Shown here: positions 23,890 to 36,119 of the stretch, in pieces
Layout: each line of letters opens with the position of its first letter
Numbering within the stretch: position 1 is the stretch's first letter
Assembly (NCBI GenBank): GCA_037693485.1
Contig: CM075349.1
Location: 70,659,001-70,723,000, forward strand
From: Kitagawia praeruptora
Lineage: Eukaryota > Streptophyta > Magnoliopsida > Apiales > Apiaceae
Reading direction: 5' to 3'
DNA length: 64,000 bases
Position numbers and translations under genes: made by a program
The notes under the pieces: model-generated
What the model was told of the DNA's origin: nothing
What the model saw: only the letters and a program-made list of their open reading frames with translations
The model's database searches: none

Positions 23890-23923
23890 CTGATTTTTAA
23901 ACGCGTTAGCGTTTAAAAATCAG
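23890..23923. repeat. Perfect hairpin with inverted loop gtta (U2, second)
   Basis: Arms as in the three other copies, but the loop reads gtta, the exact reverse complement of taac. Because the arms are perfect, this equals an inversion of the hairpin core. Confidence 0.92.
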
Positions 23924-24386
23924 GATAAGTTAGGGTTTAGGGTTGTAAACAACCCTAAACCCTAATTTCGTATACGGTTTATTCGTGGTTCGGAATATTT
24001 CTAAAACCCAAAATGGAATTATTGAACCCCAAAAGTTAATTGTTGAACCCCTAAAGGAATATATATATATATAATTTAAAAATTGTAAATAAAAATTGAA
24101 TATTTCTAACTCATCTTTCGGAATATTTCTAAATCCAAAATGGGAAAAAAAAAAAAAAAAAAAACAAACGCAACTGTTAAGTGCGTTCTCCCTCAACGCA
24201 TGTTACATGTACGTCAACTGTGTGCCAGTGGAGGGCTCCCTTTTCGGGAGTGCCATTTTGGACATTCAACCCTAAAATTGTGCTATTTTGGGCATTTTCT
24301 CCTTTCTCTATGTTTTGAACTTCTATGACCTGCTAAAATTAAAGCACAGCAGTTGAAGGCAAATCAAAAGCCCGTTTGGCAACGGC

Positions 24387-25900
24387 TTTAACCCCCGGCT
24401 TAAAAAGTTGGTAGAAAGTATTTTTAAAAATAATTTATTTTGTTTTTAGAATTTTATTTGATATAAGTTAATATCATTCTTCAAATAGATAATTTAGTAA
24501 ATTTATTTTTAAGTTTACATTTTTAATAATTCATAAATTACCCATAATATAAAATTACCCAAACAGATATTACTTAAAATTTTTACTTTTCCCTTAATTA
24601 ACACAAAATTTACAGTCATCTATTATCCAATTTTTGAAGTTTTGGGTGAAAGTTTTATAATTAGAAAATGACTTCACACTCACGCCCTAAAATTGTTCGT
24701 TTGATTTATATATCAACTCAAAGATTGTTCCTTAATAAATATTTATCTTTGTAGTGAAAAGGGAGAATAACAAAGTTAAAAAGTTTGCAGCATCCGAGTT
24801 TTTAAGCCCCATTATCCAATTTTTTATTTTTCTTTTATAAGTAATTATTTATTCATACATAAATTGTAGGGTAAATGGGTATTGGATTCTTTAATTCAAG
24901 AAAATTTTTCAACTAACCGCAAGAGTAGTAATAGTAATAATAAAAGATCTTTAGAATAAAATCTAATCAAAGAAATATTAATAATAAATAAAATTTCAAA
25001 TAAATATCTTACCAAAGAGAATCCTTTAATTAGATACAAATTTAAATAACACAAAATAAATAAAATATAACTGCTAAAATATATTTTCATAAATATTTAA
25101 ATTTTAAAACTTTAGTTTTTGAATATAAATTAATCAAAATTTTAAAATATTTCAATTTTGAAAAGTAAAAGGATTTACTAAAATCACTCTAAAAATTAAA
25201 AAAATATAAAAATTAATTTTCATAATAAATATCTAACTAAAAATATAATTTTGGTATAAAACTCTGTATTCTAAAAAAATAAATTAATTAACCGTCCATA
25301 AAATGACACAGAATCGCAATCATTCATGGCAACCAACTCAAATAGGCACAATAAAATCATCGTTATTTAAATTCTATATTTGAAATATTAAAATATAATT
25401 AAAGAAAGAGTAAATTAAGGATCTAACAGTTTTTTAGTATTAAAATTGAAGGTGTGTAAATGAAATTTAAAATAATTAATAAGTTCATAGCACTAATTGT
25501 ATATACTAACTTTATACCGGTGGGAATCATGTGCACTAATGTACATATGAATCTCGTGTTCTAAAATTTGAATTTTTTATATTCAAATCATTAAATATTA
25601 AATTTACACCATTTATATTACTTTGATATTTTTGAATACTTTACTTTTATTAATGAAAATATTGTTATTAACTGTAACTTGTAAATAATACTATATTTTA
25701 TAATCAAATTATTGTTGAATCTATTTTATTTGCTTTGTATACCTATTTTGAATTATATTAAATTAATATTTTATGATTAATATGAGTTTCCGATCAAACC
25801 ATGCCAAACCACCAAAATCCCTTTACTCCAATTATATATAGATATATAATATAATATATAGCCAAACAATTTATGAATTATTTTTAACTTATAAATTAAT
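24387..25900. other. AT-rich block F (U2), no gene
   Basis: Near-identical counterpart of 6039-7570; small indels only. Confidence 0.5.
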
Positions 25901-25946
25901 TATCAAATAAAACACATCTTACACTTTTAGAATCCAAAGAACAACC

Positions 25947-26189
25947 GTGACTGGAATTGGATGTGCTCAATGTACCACATCGCCGTGTAAGAGAAAACAT
26001 GTCAGAAAAAGCAGTTTAAAAAAGGAAGAGAGCAGCGGGAATATCAGGGCTTCGGCCCTTGCTGTCCTTGCGCTTGGGGCAATGACGCAGCTAGTGAGGT
26101 TAAACCAGAGGCCCGTGTTGAAAACTATTTCCAAACTCCCTCTTTGGCCTATGCCATTGAGAATTTTTGGAAGGGCTCCCTCTAGCCCA
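25947..26189 (+). pseudogene. ORF G, U2 copy (frameshifted)
   Basis: One A is lost in ggaagaagagcag (here ggaagagagcag), shifting the frame after SLKKEE, and nine bases are missing near 26115. The N-terminal Cys motif is intact. The U2 product would not resemble the others. Confidence 0.6.
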
Positions 26190-26199
26190 GGGTAAAAGC

Positions 26200-26544
26200 T
26201 CTACAAATCAGTAGCAAAACTTCATCAACTCAAAACTGCACAATGACTGCTAGACCAATTTCATCAACTCAAAACTGCACAATGATTGCTAGACCAATTC
26301 TTTTTATTTTTCAGGAGACTAACTGCTAGAGACTCGATATTGATACAAAGAACACTAGTTTAATTTCAATGTACTCAGTTTTATCCTAAATTTTACTCTT
26401 GAAACACCTAAATTTTATCCTTTTGGTGTATTTATTCCACGAACCTATCTTCGTAATTTTTTTCCAGTTGGTCTTACTATACGTATATTTATAGCAAAGA
26501 TCGTCGTTCTCCTGTTGACATGAATCATAATAGTGAAGTTTCTT
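26200..26544. repeat. Degenerate D-F fragment at the end of U2
   Basis: After ORF G the phrase 'tcatcaactcaaaactgcac' appears twice, then sequence related to 4695-4870 (for example 'attttatccttttggtgt', 'catgaatcataatagtg'). It ends at the U3 start. Confidence 0.6.
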
Positions 26545-26999
26545 AGTACGTATTATTATAGGCATAAGGATGTTGTTGCTATTTTGAAGCCTTGTAATTG
26601 GAGGCTCCCAGCTAAAGGACTGTCCCAGACACCCAACTGAAGCAAATAGAACAATCTTCATAAAGGTATCTTTGATTCTTGTTATGTTCTTCGTAAGCTG
26701 CAAGCAAGAGTATACAGGTATGTTGTTAGGATTCATGGGTGATAACTTAGAGACAACTTAACTATATTTTATCATACTTAGTTTTTACTAAGTAGAACAT
26801 ACTGTCATAACCAGAGTATGGTATTGTAACCAAAATAATTGCTGTAAAATAATAATCATGTATCTTGGAAGAAGTTCATTCAAATGTTCAAGGCTCAAGA
26901 AATACATCAGTTCGACAGCAAAAATAAAAGTAACTGTCATAGCAGTTGACAGTAAGTTTACAAGAAGACAGCATGTTGCAAGTCATGACAGCAAGTTAT

Positions 27000-27646
27000 A
27001 TTTGACAGTAACATTGGCGAAAGTATGAAGGCATCAACATTCTCACACTTTGACACCAAGTCTGAAATTCCTTACAGCAACATTGGCCAGGAATTCATAC
27101 TGTCATCCAAAGTATATTCTCATGACAGCGGACTTGGCGTTGAAGGTTACTGTCTCAATGGAATCATTTTGAATTGGGGATTCTCCAAGTCAAACAACGT
27201 GACAGAAGATATGTTCAAAGAACAGACGTGTTGCAGTATCCCAAAAACCGTAACAGACCTGCAAGACTACGACAGAAACTTGAGAGATCAAAAGACAAAG
27301 CTCGTCAATTCAAGAGTATGACAAATCTCAATCTACTATAATTGTATTAGCTTGTTTTAGAAAGTATCCAGATTGTTTTATGTATAATGATAAATCCTTT
27401 TTTATATCAAATTAGGAAAGTCACATGGGTCTGCAAATTGTAAGGAGCTGCCACTTGAAAACTGCAAATTGTAAGGAGTTGTCACTTGAAAATGACAGCA
27501 GCTCCACAACCCATGTGACAGAGATGTTAGAGAAGGATAGTATTTATAGAGATTCATCTCTCATTCTTTCTGTGTCAACTCAAGAATACAAAGCTGGAGA
27601 AAACACATTTTCTCTACGTTGTAGCAACACTTTGCAAAATAAATAA
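27000..27646 (+). other. Module B, U3 copy
   Basis: First ORF 27025-27321 (98 codons) is open. In the second part (27425-27646) a short local duplication of 'ctgcaaattgtaaggag' changes the N-terminal frame, while the C-terminal part is as in other copies. Confidence 0.3.
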
Positions 27647-28879
27647 AATATTTATTTTGTGAGAATATCTTCAATTACTACTTGTGTTTGCATTTCTTCT
27701 ACTGATAAATTAGAATTTTTGTTGTTGTTGTTGAGATAGAGATTTGAATTTATCAATATTGCATTCAACCCCCCCCCCCCCTTCTGCAGTTGTCCGGGAC
27801 CAACATATGCTTTTATTCTTGAAAGACAGGAAAAAGATCATTTCATAAACCTTAGTTGCAGTAAAATTACTTATATCTCTTCAACCTGAAGATTGCATTG
27901 AATTTTGGGGACAAATGATGGCCCATCAACCTTAATAACTTCCATAGCCATTCCACCTAGCAACACAATTTCATATATTCCCAGCATAGCCATCACTACG
28001 GTTCTTCCGGCCAAGGAAATCCTCTAACTTCCTTACAACCTGCAAAGTTGATGGACCTTAAAAATGTATGGCTACGGCCTAAGGCATTCTGCACAATCTA
28101 AGACCTTTCCTATCGCTACAACCTAATTAAAGCTTAAGGATTCCTTTATCATCTAAACTAAGAGTCATAGCAAATTATCTCTACTTCTTACACGTGGCAC
28201 ATACTTGTCATTAGTCATCATGCCACCTCATGCTTTTGACAGGCGTCACATTCTCAGCAAGTTGTCTTGGCGACTAAGGACCTCATCTGAGAATAGATAA
28301 ATAGAAGACCAATAGATAGAAATGGGAGGGGCAAAAATAATTACAAACACAAACACACGTCACAAGACCATTAAAAACATCACCGAAAAATAGAATGATG
28401 GCTACGGGATCTTATCGAAGATCCCTAGCTACGGCCATCAGGTGTAGTGGATCTTTTTTCGATTAAAACACCCTAGATTTATCCTTTTGGTGTTTCGATT
28501 TTACAAATCTTTCTTCTCAAGTCTTGTCGAATGGGTCTCATGGTATGTGTCATCATGTGGATCTGAGGCCGTATGGCGCACAACGTAGCACATATACCAT
28601 CTTTCTCCTGTTCACATGAATCACAGTAGTGGTGCAGTTTGTTGCAATAAGTTAAAATTTTCAGTTATTCGAGGTGCTTATTTTGCGGTCAACAGTCTCT
28701 GCAACCTTGCTTTTCTTTTCTCTACTGGATATGCTGTGCAATTTATAGAGTTGTACGTCTCATGTATCTTCACCAGGTGTAATGTCTGAGTCTCTTTCTC
28801 TATGTTTTGAACTTCTATGACCTGCTAAAATTAAAGCACAGCAATTGAAGGCAAATCAAAAGCCCGTTTGGCAACCGCT

Positions 28880-30700
28880 TTAACCCCGGGCTTAAAACCA
28901 TAAAGTTAAAAGTTGGTAGAAAGTATTATTTTTATAATTTATTCTGATTTTAGAATTTATTTGATATAAATTAATATCATTATTCAAATAGAAAATTTAT
29001 TAAATTTATTTTTATGTTTACATTTTTAATCATTCATAAATTACCCATAATATAAAATTACCCAAAATGACTTAAAATTTTACTTTTCACTTATCACTTT
29101 AAGCAATTTTAAGTCATAAATTAATATAAAATTTACAGTCATCTATTATCCAATTTTTGAAGTTTTGGGTGAAAGTTTTATGATTAGAAAATAACTTCAC
29201 ACTCACGCCCTAAAATTTTTTGTTTGATTTATATATCAACTCAAAGATTGTTCCCTAATAAATATTTATCTTTGTAGTGAAAAAGGAGAATAACAAAGAT
29301 AAAAATGGCCCAAAATAATCTTTTTTGTGATTTAGTGGCCCAAAATACTGATTTTGAAAAAAATGGCCCGAAATACCGACGGGATACGGAGTTTCGGCCT
29401 CCGTATTAGATGAATACGTTACACGGTCCACCGTGTTATGCATGATACGGTACACTGTGTACCGTATCATGGCCCGTTACGTAAGATGATGTACCGTGTT
29501 ATACCTCACGATGCACGGTTTACCGTGTCCCGTCAGTAAATCAGGTCTTTGCTTATCCAAAAGTTTGCAGCATCCGAGTTTTTAAGCCCCATTATCCAAT
29601 TTTTTATTTTTCTTTTATAAGTAATTATTTATTCATACATAATGGTAAATGGGTAATGGATTCTTTAATTCAAGAAAATTTTTCAACTAACCGCAAGAGT
29701 AGTAATAGCAATAATAAAAGATCTTTAGAATAAAATCTAATCAAAGAAATATTAATAAAAAAAATTCAAATAAATATCTTACCAAAGAGAATCCTTTGAT
29801 TAGATACAAATTTAAATAACACAAAATAAATTAAACATAACTGCTAAAATATATTTTCATAAATATTTAAATTTTAAAACTTTAGTTTTTGAATGTAAAT
29901 TAATCAAAATTTTAAAATATTTCAATTTTGAAAAGCAAAAGGATTTATTAAAATCACTATAAAAATTAAAAAAAAATTATTGTCATAATAAATATCTAAC
30001 TAAAAAATATAATTTTGGTATTAAACTTTGTAATCTAAAAAAATAAATAAATAAACCGTCCATAAAATGACACAGAATCGCCAACACGCCATCATTCATG
30101 GCAACCAACTCCAACTCAAATAGGCACAATAAAATCATCATTGTTTAAATTCTATATTTGAAATATTAAAATATAACTAAAGAAAGAGTAAATTAAGGAT
30201 CTAACAGTTTTTTAGTATTAAAACTGAAGGTGTGTAAATGAAATTTAAAATCATTAATAAGTTCATAGCACTAATTATATATACTAACTTTATACCGGTG
30301 GGAATCATGTGCACTAATGTACATATGAATCTCGTGTTCTAAAATTTGAATTTTTTTATATTCAAATCATTAAATATTAAATTTACACCATTTATATTAC
30401 TTTGATATTTCTGAATATTTTACTTTTATTAATGAAAATATTGTTATTAACTATAACTTGTAAATAATATTATATTTTATAATCAAATTATTGTTGAATC
30501 TATTTTATTTGCTTTGTATACCTATTTTGAATTATATTAAATTAACATTTTATAATTAATATTAGTTTCCTAAGTTGCCGATCAATGCCAAACCACCAAA
30601 ATCCCTTTACTCCAATTATATATAAATATATAATATAAATATATAATATAATATATAATATATAGCCAAATAATTTATGAATTATTTTTAACTTATAAAT
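28880..30700. other. AT-rich block F (U3) with a 265-bp insertion
   Basis: Counterpart of block F in U1, directly joined to module D without block E. No gene. It is split by the insertion at about 29297-29565. Confidence 0.5.
29297..29565. mobile_element. Unclassified ~265-bp insertion with nested ACGGTA-type palindromes
   Basis: U1, U2 and U4 are continuous here (aacaaag...aaagtttgcagc). The insert carries three 'aaaatggccc'/'tggcccaaaat' phrases and many variants of 'ccgtgtta'/'atacggtac'. A perfect hairpin with 14-bp arms and loop ctg lies at 29441-29471. Clear terminal repeats or target duplication were not found. Confidence 0.55.
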
Positions 30701-30750
30701 TAATTATCAAATAAAACACATCTTACACTTTTAGAATCCAAAGAACAACC

Positions 30751-30999
30751 GTGACTGAAATTGGATGTGCTCAATGTACCACATCGCCGTGTAAGAGAAA
30801 ACATGTCAGAAAAAGCAGTTTAAAAGAGGAAGAAGAGCAGCGGGAATATCAGGGCTTCGGCCCTTGCTGTCCTTGCGCTTGGGGCAATGACGCAGCTAGT
30901 GAGGTTAAACCCGAGGCGCGTCAATTGCTGGTTGAAAACTATTTCCAAACTCCCTCTTTGGCCTATGCCATTGAGAATTTTTGGAAGGGCTCCCTCTAA
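30751..30999 (+). CDS. ORF G, U3 copy, function unknown
   Basis: The frame is open over the same 82 codons as the U1 copy, reading TEIGCAQCTTSPCKRKHVR onward; it is nearly identical to the second U1 copy. The position aligned with the U1 start is GTG ACT GAA. Downstream flank matches U1 (acccatcaaatttagggccc), not U2 or U4. Confidence 0.3.
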   Translation: MTEIGCAQCTTSPCKRKHVRKSSLKEEEEQREYQGFGPCCPCAWGNDAASEVKPEARQLLVENYFQTPSLAYAIENFWKGSL

Positions 31000-32041
31000 C
31001 CCAGGGTAAAAGCTCTACAAATCAGTAGCAAAACTTCATCAACTCAAAACCCATCAAATTTAGGGCCCTTGTTGGTATATATTAGTGTTTCCAAGATATA
31101 CCAGTTTATATTACAAGCTAATGTTGCCATACAAGCTAATGTTACAGGGTACTTTCATAAAAAAAGACTGGCTGCTTTCCCCTTCTTTAAAAGCATATCC
31201 AGCGGCTCTTTGCATCTAATATATTGTAAATTTTCCAGATTATAGTTCTTATCTCCTGCAGAGTTGGAAATAAGTACTATAGAATGCATATGTGCATAAC
31301 TTAATTCCACTTAGTTATTGTTGACAGCATGCTGGAGACTTAGAGCTGCCTAGCTTTGTTTGTATTTATTGTTAACAAGTTTTTTAAGTACACAAACTTC
31401 CTCGCTCTCTTGTTCACCCTTCCCTGTTCTCCTTGATTTTATTCACAATTGTTTGTTCCATTACTTCCCATTTCATTCACTCCAACCAAACAGAACACAG
31501 GTGTTGATGGCCCATCAACCTTAATAACATTCGTAGTCGTTCCACCTATCAGCACCATTTCATATATTCCCACCGTAGCCATCGCTACGGTTCTTCCGGC
31601 CAAGGAAATCTTCTAACTTCCCTACGGCCTGCAAAGTTAATGGACCTTAAAAACGTATGGCTACGGTCTAAGGCATTCTACACAACCTAATTAAATCTTA
31701 AGGATTCCGTTATCATCTAAACTAAGAGTCATAGCAAATTATCTGTACTTCTTACACGTGGCACATACTTGTCATTACTCATCATGCCACCTCATGCTTT
31801 TGCCAGGCGTCACACTCTCAGCAAGTTGTCTTGGTGACTATGGATCTCATCTGAGAATGGATAAATAGAAGACCAATATATCGGGGGGCGGCAAAAATAA
31901 ATGCAAACATAAGCACGCGTCACAAGATCATTAAAAACATCACCATGGGGGCAAAAATAAAAACAAACACAAACACACGTCACAAGATCATTAAAAACAT
32001 CACCTGAAAATAGAGGATTAAAACATCACCAGAAAATAGAG
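31000..32041. other. G flank and module D' (U3)
   Basis: 31000-31375 matches the flank of ORF G in U1. At 31370 (ttgtta) it departs from U1 and passes through about 125 bp of other sequence into D' at about 31505. D' has the TATA-like and leader phrases described for U1, with two copies of the leader phrase. Confidence 0.5.
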
Positions 32042-32275
32042 ATGATGGCTACGGATCATATTGAAGATCCCTACGGCCATCATTTGGCGCCGCCGCCGGG
32101 GGAAGATACTTCTCCACTTACAACGACATTAATTGATTCATCCACCAGAAAAATTCGAATACATAGATTAATCAACGAACAGATTTGGAGTCCAACCTGT
32201 TCGAGAAAAGTTAAAGATTGTTTGCGATGTTCTTTGAAAGGAAACAAACAGAAGGAATGGATCAATATTCAATAA
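32042..32275 (+). CDS. J: first-exon-like ORF (U3 copy, open), function unknown
   Basis: 77 codons. Two adjacent ATGs (32042 is the first). The N-terminus is acidic and proline-rich (HHLAPPPGEDTSPLTT); the C-terminus is basic (CSRKVKDCLRCSLKGNKQKE). It directly follows the D' promoter-like block and precedes the CACTA insertion and the seipin remnant. The equivalent U1 copy is frameshifted. I do not recognise the family; it may be one exon of a longer, now broken gene. Confidence 0.3.
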   Translation: MMATDHIEDPYGHHLAPPPGEDTSPLTTTLIDSSTRKIRIHRLINEQIWSPTCSRKVKDCLRCSLKGNKQKEWINIQ

Positions 32276-33636
32276 GAACAAGTGAAAACAAACAACAAGT
32301 TGCCACAAAGATATTCTCAAAAGATTCATGACTTATTAGTCTTCTATTCAGTGATTTCAAGTGCCCAGGTAATCATTGTTATCAGGCACCATTTTTTGGT
32401 AAAATTCATGTTCGTGAAGAGGGAATTAAAGCTTTGTGATTTTCGGTTAGTATTTCTTTAAAAAAAAAAAGAACTATGATTCATCAACTAAGCGTGTTTT
32501 AGGCGCAAAAAATAATACAAATGATAATATTCGATATTGAAAGAGTCGGTAGAGTTTCATTTTTGATAGAAAATGAGAAGACTGATCATCTCGGAACATA
32601 AAAGTTTTGTGATGAGGTTATTATGTCGAAGAGGAGTAATAGTACTTGTACTGAAGTTAATAGGAGTCATAAGTTTTGAAAATTGTTTATGATGGAAAGG
32701 AAGAAGCAGCGTGATGTTTGTTGGAAAGAAAGAAGTGAGATGTGTTTATCTCATCAGCCGGGTGTTTCAAGATCAAAATCAATTTTTAGAGGAAATCATT
32801 TCCTGAATGGCCCCTTCCTCTGATTCTAACGAGATAGAGCCGGAAGGAGTGGATTTATTAGAAGTTTGATGGGTTTGCAGCTGGTACAATGTTGCAGGGT
32901 TTTGTGGAGAAATTTATCCTGGGTTAAAAAAGAAAGATATGAGCTAAAGGTATGTATACTACAAGAAATCTGATTTTTACCTACTAATTGTATCTGTAGG
33001 TAAAAGTACTAAATTGGTAGAAAAATGATTTTACCTACCAATATATTATTGGTAGCGATTGGTAGGTAATCAATAGTAGGGAAATACTTTTTATCTACGT
33101 ATATTGATATTGGTAGGTAAAAATATTTTATGGAGCCCACTTGGTCTAATTATCAATGATGACTCAGCATATGATGTGTCAATATCTCATATGATCTTGT
33201 TCCATGTCACACTAGCCTATTGTTTATGTGGAATGATGCTACTGGTCCACTTAACATCTGGTGGCAGTCATGGATTATTCCACATGGCAGCACAATAGTG
33301 ATCCACATGGTAACAAATGAGTTCTCCACATGGTAGCCATTAAGTGGTCCACATGGTGTCTTATTGATGGTCCAAACTATTCACTAATGGCACTAATATA
33401 ATATTACTCTAAATCTGATTAAAATTATTGCTCATTAATAATAGAAAACATCATGTATTATTAATAAAATTTATAATTTACATATGGAAATTTTGAATAC
33501 AACATTGGCACACAATTACTATTTACAAAAATGACTAGAATTGGATTGAAAATAGAGCCAATGATGAACATTTTCTAAAGCTCTTCAGACTCCAAAGCGG
33601 AAAAATAATTCCTCCTAGTTTCTGTACTCTGACTTA

Positions 33637-34025
33637 GAGGGTGTTTGGGATTGCTTAAAATAAGTTACTTTTGACTTAATGGAGGTATTTTTAACTTAAA
33701 GGAGAAAGTGAAGTTTACTTTAAGTTGAATGAAAGTGTTTGGGTAATTTTACTTAAAGTTAAATGGGAGTTTAATTATTTTGACTTAAAGTGAAATTTGA
33801 CTTAAAAAAATTTTAAATTAATAATATTTAAACTTTACAAGAATTGTGAAATAAGAGAAAAAAAAAAATCCATAAGTTATAAGTCATAAGTCAAAAGTAC
33901 CTAAATAGAACTTATGACTTAAAGCAATTTTTTAACTTAAAAAGGGCTTTAAGCCCCCTTGCCAAACGGAGCAAAACCTCCTTAAAGCCGGCTTCTACTT
34001 AAAGCCCTGTTGCCCAAACGGGCTG
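33637..34025. mobile_element. Tourist-like (PIF/Harbinger) MITE inside the CACTA element
   Basis: Ends gagggtgtttgggattgc and, on the other strand, cagcccgtttgggcaac, with TTA on both flanks (33634-33636 and 34026-34028). Interior is built from variants of 'acttaaagt'. 389 bp, no ORF. A hAT assignment is possible if the TTA match is chance. Confidence 0.65.
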
Positions 34026-34029
34026 TTAG

Positions 34030-36070
34030 GATCTTGAGTTTCCTTTCCCACTGCAAATGAGTTGAATTTTTTCATTTCCCATGTCCATCAGCGTGTTGAA
34101 GTTAATCCTCTAGCCACATGTTTCACTTCCATTTAACCAAACTTCTAATTGCATTAACGAACCTGTATGCACAAAAAAAAAATTAAATGAAATGTAAAAT
34201 CCAAGTTGTGGGTTAAAAATGAACTAGTTTATAATAATAGGAAATGCACAAAATGTCACCAAATCATGGACAAAATAATAAAATTTAAGACCTAAACTCT
34301 AAGACTACAAACCTTACCAACAAACCGCCGAGGAGTGAAAGTAATCCATGGTTTATCTGGATGGTAGCTCTGTGTACATTCTCAAAATTGGGCCCGATCC
34401 AACATCATTCGGTAAAAAAAGTGTTTAGATATGAAATCGTAATTTAAAAAAGTAAAAATTATAATTGCAAAGCCTAATTATCAATGACCAAAGAGTAAAG
34501 TTCTCACCGGAACTAATACACGCAAGAACAACAAGGTTTTACTCTTCACATTGTATACACCGGAAAAGAAAAAAACAGAAACAAGAAGAGATCATAAGGA
34601 TCAAGGTTGTTTATAATATCTAGAATATTCAAGCAAGTCTTAAAGTTAGACAGGACTAACAAAAAAGCAAGATCGTGGCAAATGATTTTCACTTTAAAAG
34701 ACCACATTAGATCTGATTTATCAGAATGCATGCAAAAAACATACCATCTTTTAAGCGGTGAAAGTGTAGACTTGTATTGTAGATGTAGGAAGATGGATGT
34801 TTGAACTATTTTAATTGAGAAGAAGGTGCTTGTATAGTGGCTTCTGGAAACAAAATAACTGATAGAACATGGAACAGAGTTAGACTGTTAGCATCCCGCG
34901 TCTTAAAGCTGCAGGCGGGAATAGTTCAATTTTGAGGGGAAAAAAGCGGGCATATTTTTATTAGCTTGTGTAGTTGTGTTGTCTTACAAATTTATGAAGA
35001 AATAAAATAAAATGCAATATAATATTATACATCGTATTAATAAATAATTTCTTTCAAAATTATAATAATATATTCACTTTTATTTGTGCAAATTTATAAA
35101 CTGTCAATAATTTGCAGCACCAAGTTCGTAAATTAGGATTGAGCTTATATTTTTAAAAGAAAACAATCATAATTTGCCATATAATACTGGGAGAGAGAAT
35201 TAGGTAAACTCGATACTACGTGGTTATATATTACAGTATGTACTAGGATAATCATGTATATCTTTTTAAAATACAAAATAAATAATTTTCAACTAGAAAA
35301 TTATCTTTTTATATGAATATTCATTTTTGTTATCCCAAATTTACAATTAGCCAGATTGCGTTTCCGATATCTTTATACAAATAAATCCAAACATATGTAT
35401 TAATTCTTCATTTTTAATAAATTGTAAAGTAACGGGCTTCTAATATCTATCCTAAAAATGTAAACATCCTATTGTTTAATTACATAAAGTATTGGTACAT
35501 TTAGTTTCCAACTTCCTATTGTTAAATTAGTTACTTAATTCAGAATAATAATTTTTCTTTTATTTATGAAATTATCACCCATGTATATTTACAAATTAAG
35601 GCTCCGATATCGAACTTAGTATAAGATGATCAGTGCTTCGTATTTGAATCTAATTAGACAAAAAGGGCAAGCAAAATGCACTCATAATGAAAACAATATG
35701 GCTATAGTATAATTTTTTTTCCCGAGATAATTTGCATTATATGTAATGATAATTTGGGTTATAAAATGATTAACAATAAACAAGAAAATGATGTAGTAGG
35801 CCAATTAAATTATGGAATAAATTTAACACGTCAGCTACACATAAATACGTGTTTGAAGTGAACATTCAAAAACTTGGAGGGACATTGACCGTCAAAAACT
35901 AAGCTAATTTCTTCACATTAAACGTGGGTCCAAAAGCAAAATTTTGTACCGCTATCAAAACTTTGAATTTTAGCTACTAAATTAGTTTTACAATTAAGTA
36001 TTGGAAATAAAAGTAGCTTTTACCTACTCTTATGTAATAGTACGTAAATTATTGGTAGGTAAACATAACA
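34030..36070. other. CACTA interior, no gene
   Basis: AT-rich. A 65-codon frame at 34607-34804 shows no recognisable motif and overlaps an equally open antisense frame, so I do not call it. Confidence 0.5.
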
Positions 36071-36119
36071 TTTCTTGTCGAGCTATCATTTATTCGATTG
36101 AGAATAATATTGTTTCAAT

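Larger units (their letters stand above)
23432..24386. repeat. Block E, U2 copy
   Basis: Same structure as U1 block E with flanking ~79-bp direct repeats and two hairpins; the first telomere-motif palindrome is reduced to a direct TTTAGGG run, the second (23932-23967) is kept. Confidence 0.6.
21236..26544 (+). repeat. Array unit U2 (short)
   Basis: Starts at agtacgtattattat, which recurs at the start of U3 (26545). Order: A, B, D, E, F, G, then a short degenerate D-like piece. It lacks D', J, seipin and K. It shares the E insertion with U1 but its 3' end with U4. Confidence 0.85.
32957..36078. mobile_element. CACTA-like (En/Spm) non-autonomous element
   Basis: The left end reads tactacaagaaatctg and the right end complements as acaagaaatgttatg, matching the CACTACAAGAAA terminus of plant CACTA elements. 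Subterminal copies of 'ttggtaggtaa' and its complement occur near both ends, as expected. U1 is continuous at this site (about 17335), though U3 has also lost about 16 bp of flank and the last bases of the right terminus, so the 3-bp target duplication cannot be seen. No transposase found in 3.1 kb; a Tourist-like MITE is nested inside. Confidence 0.68.
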
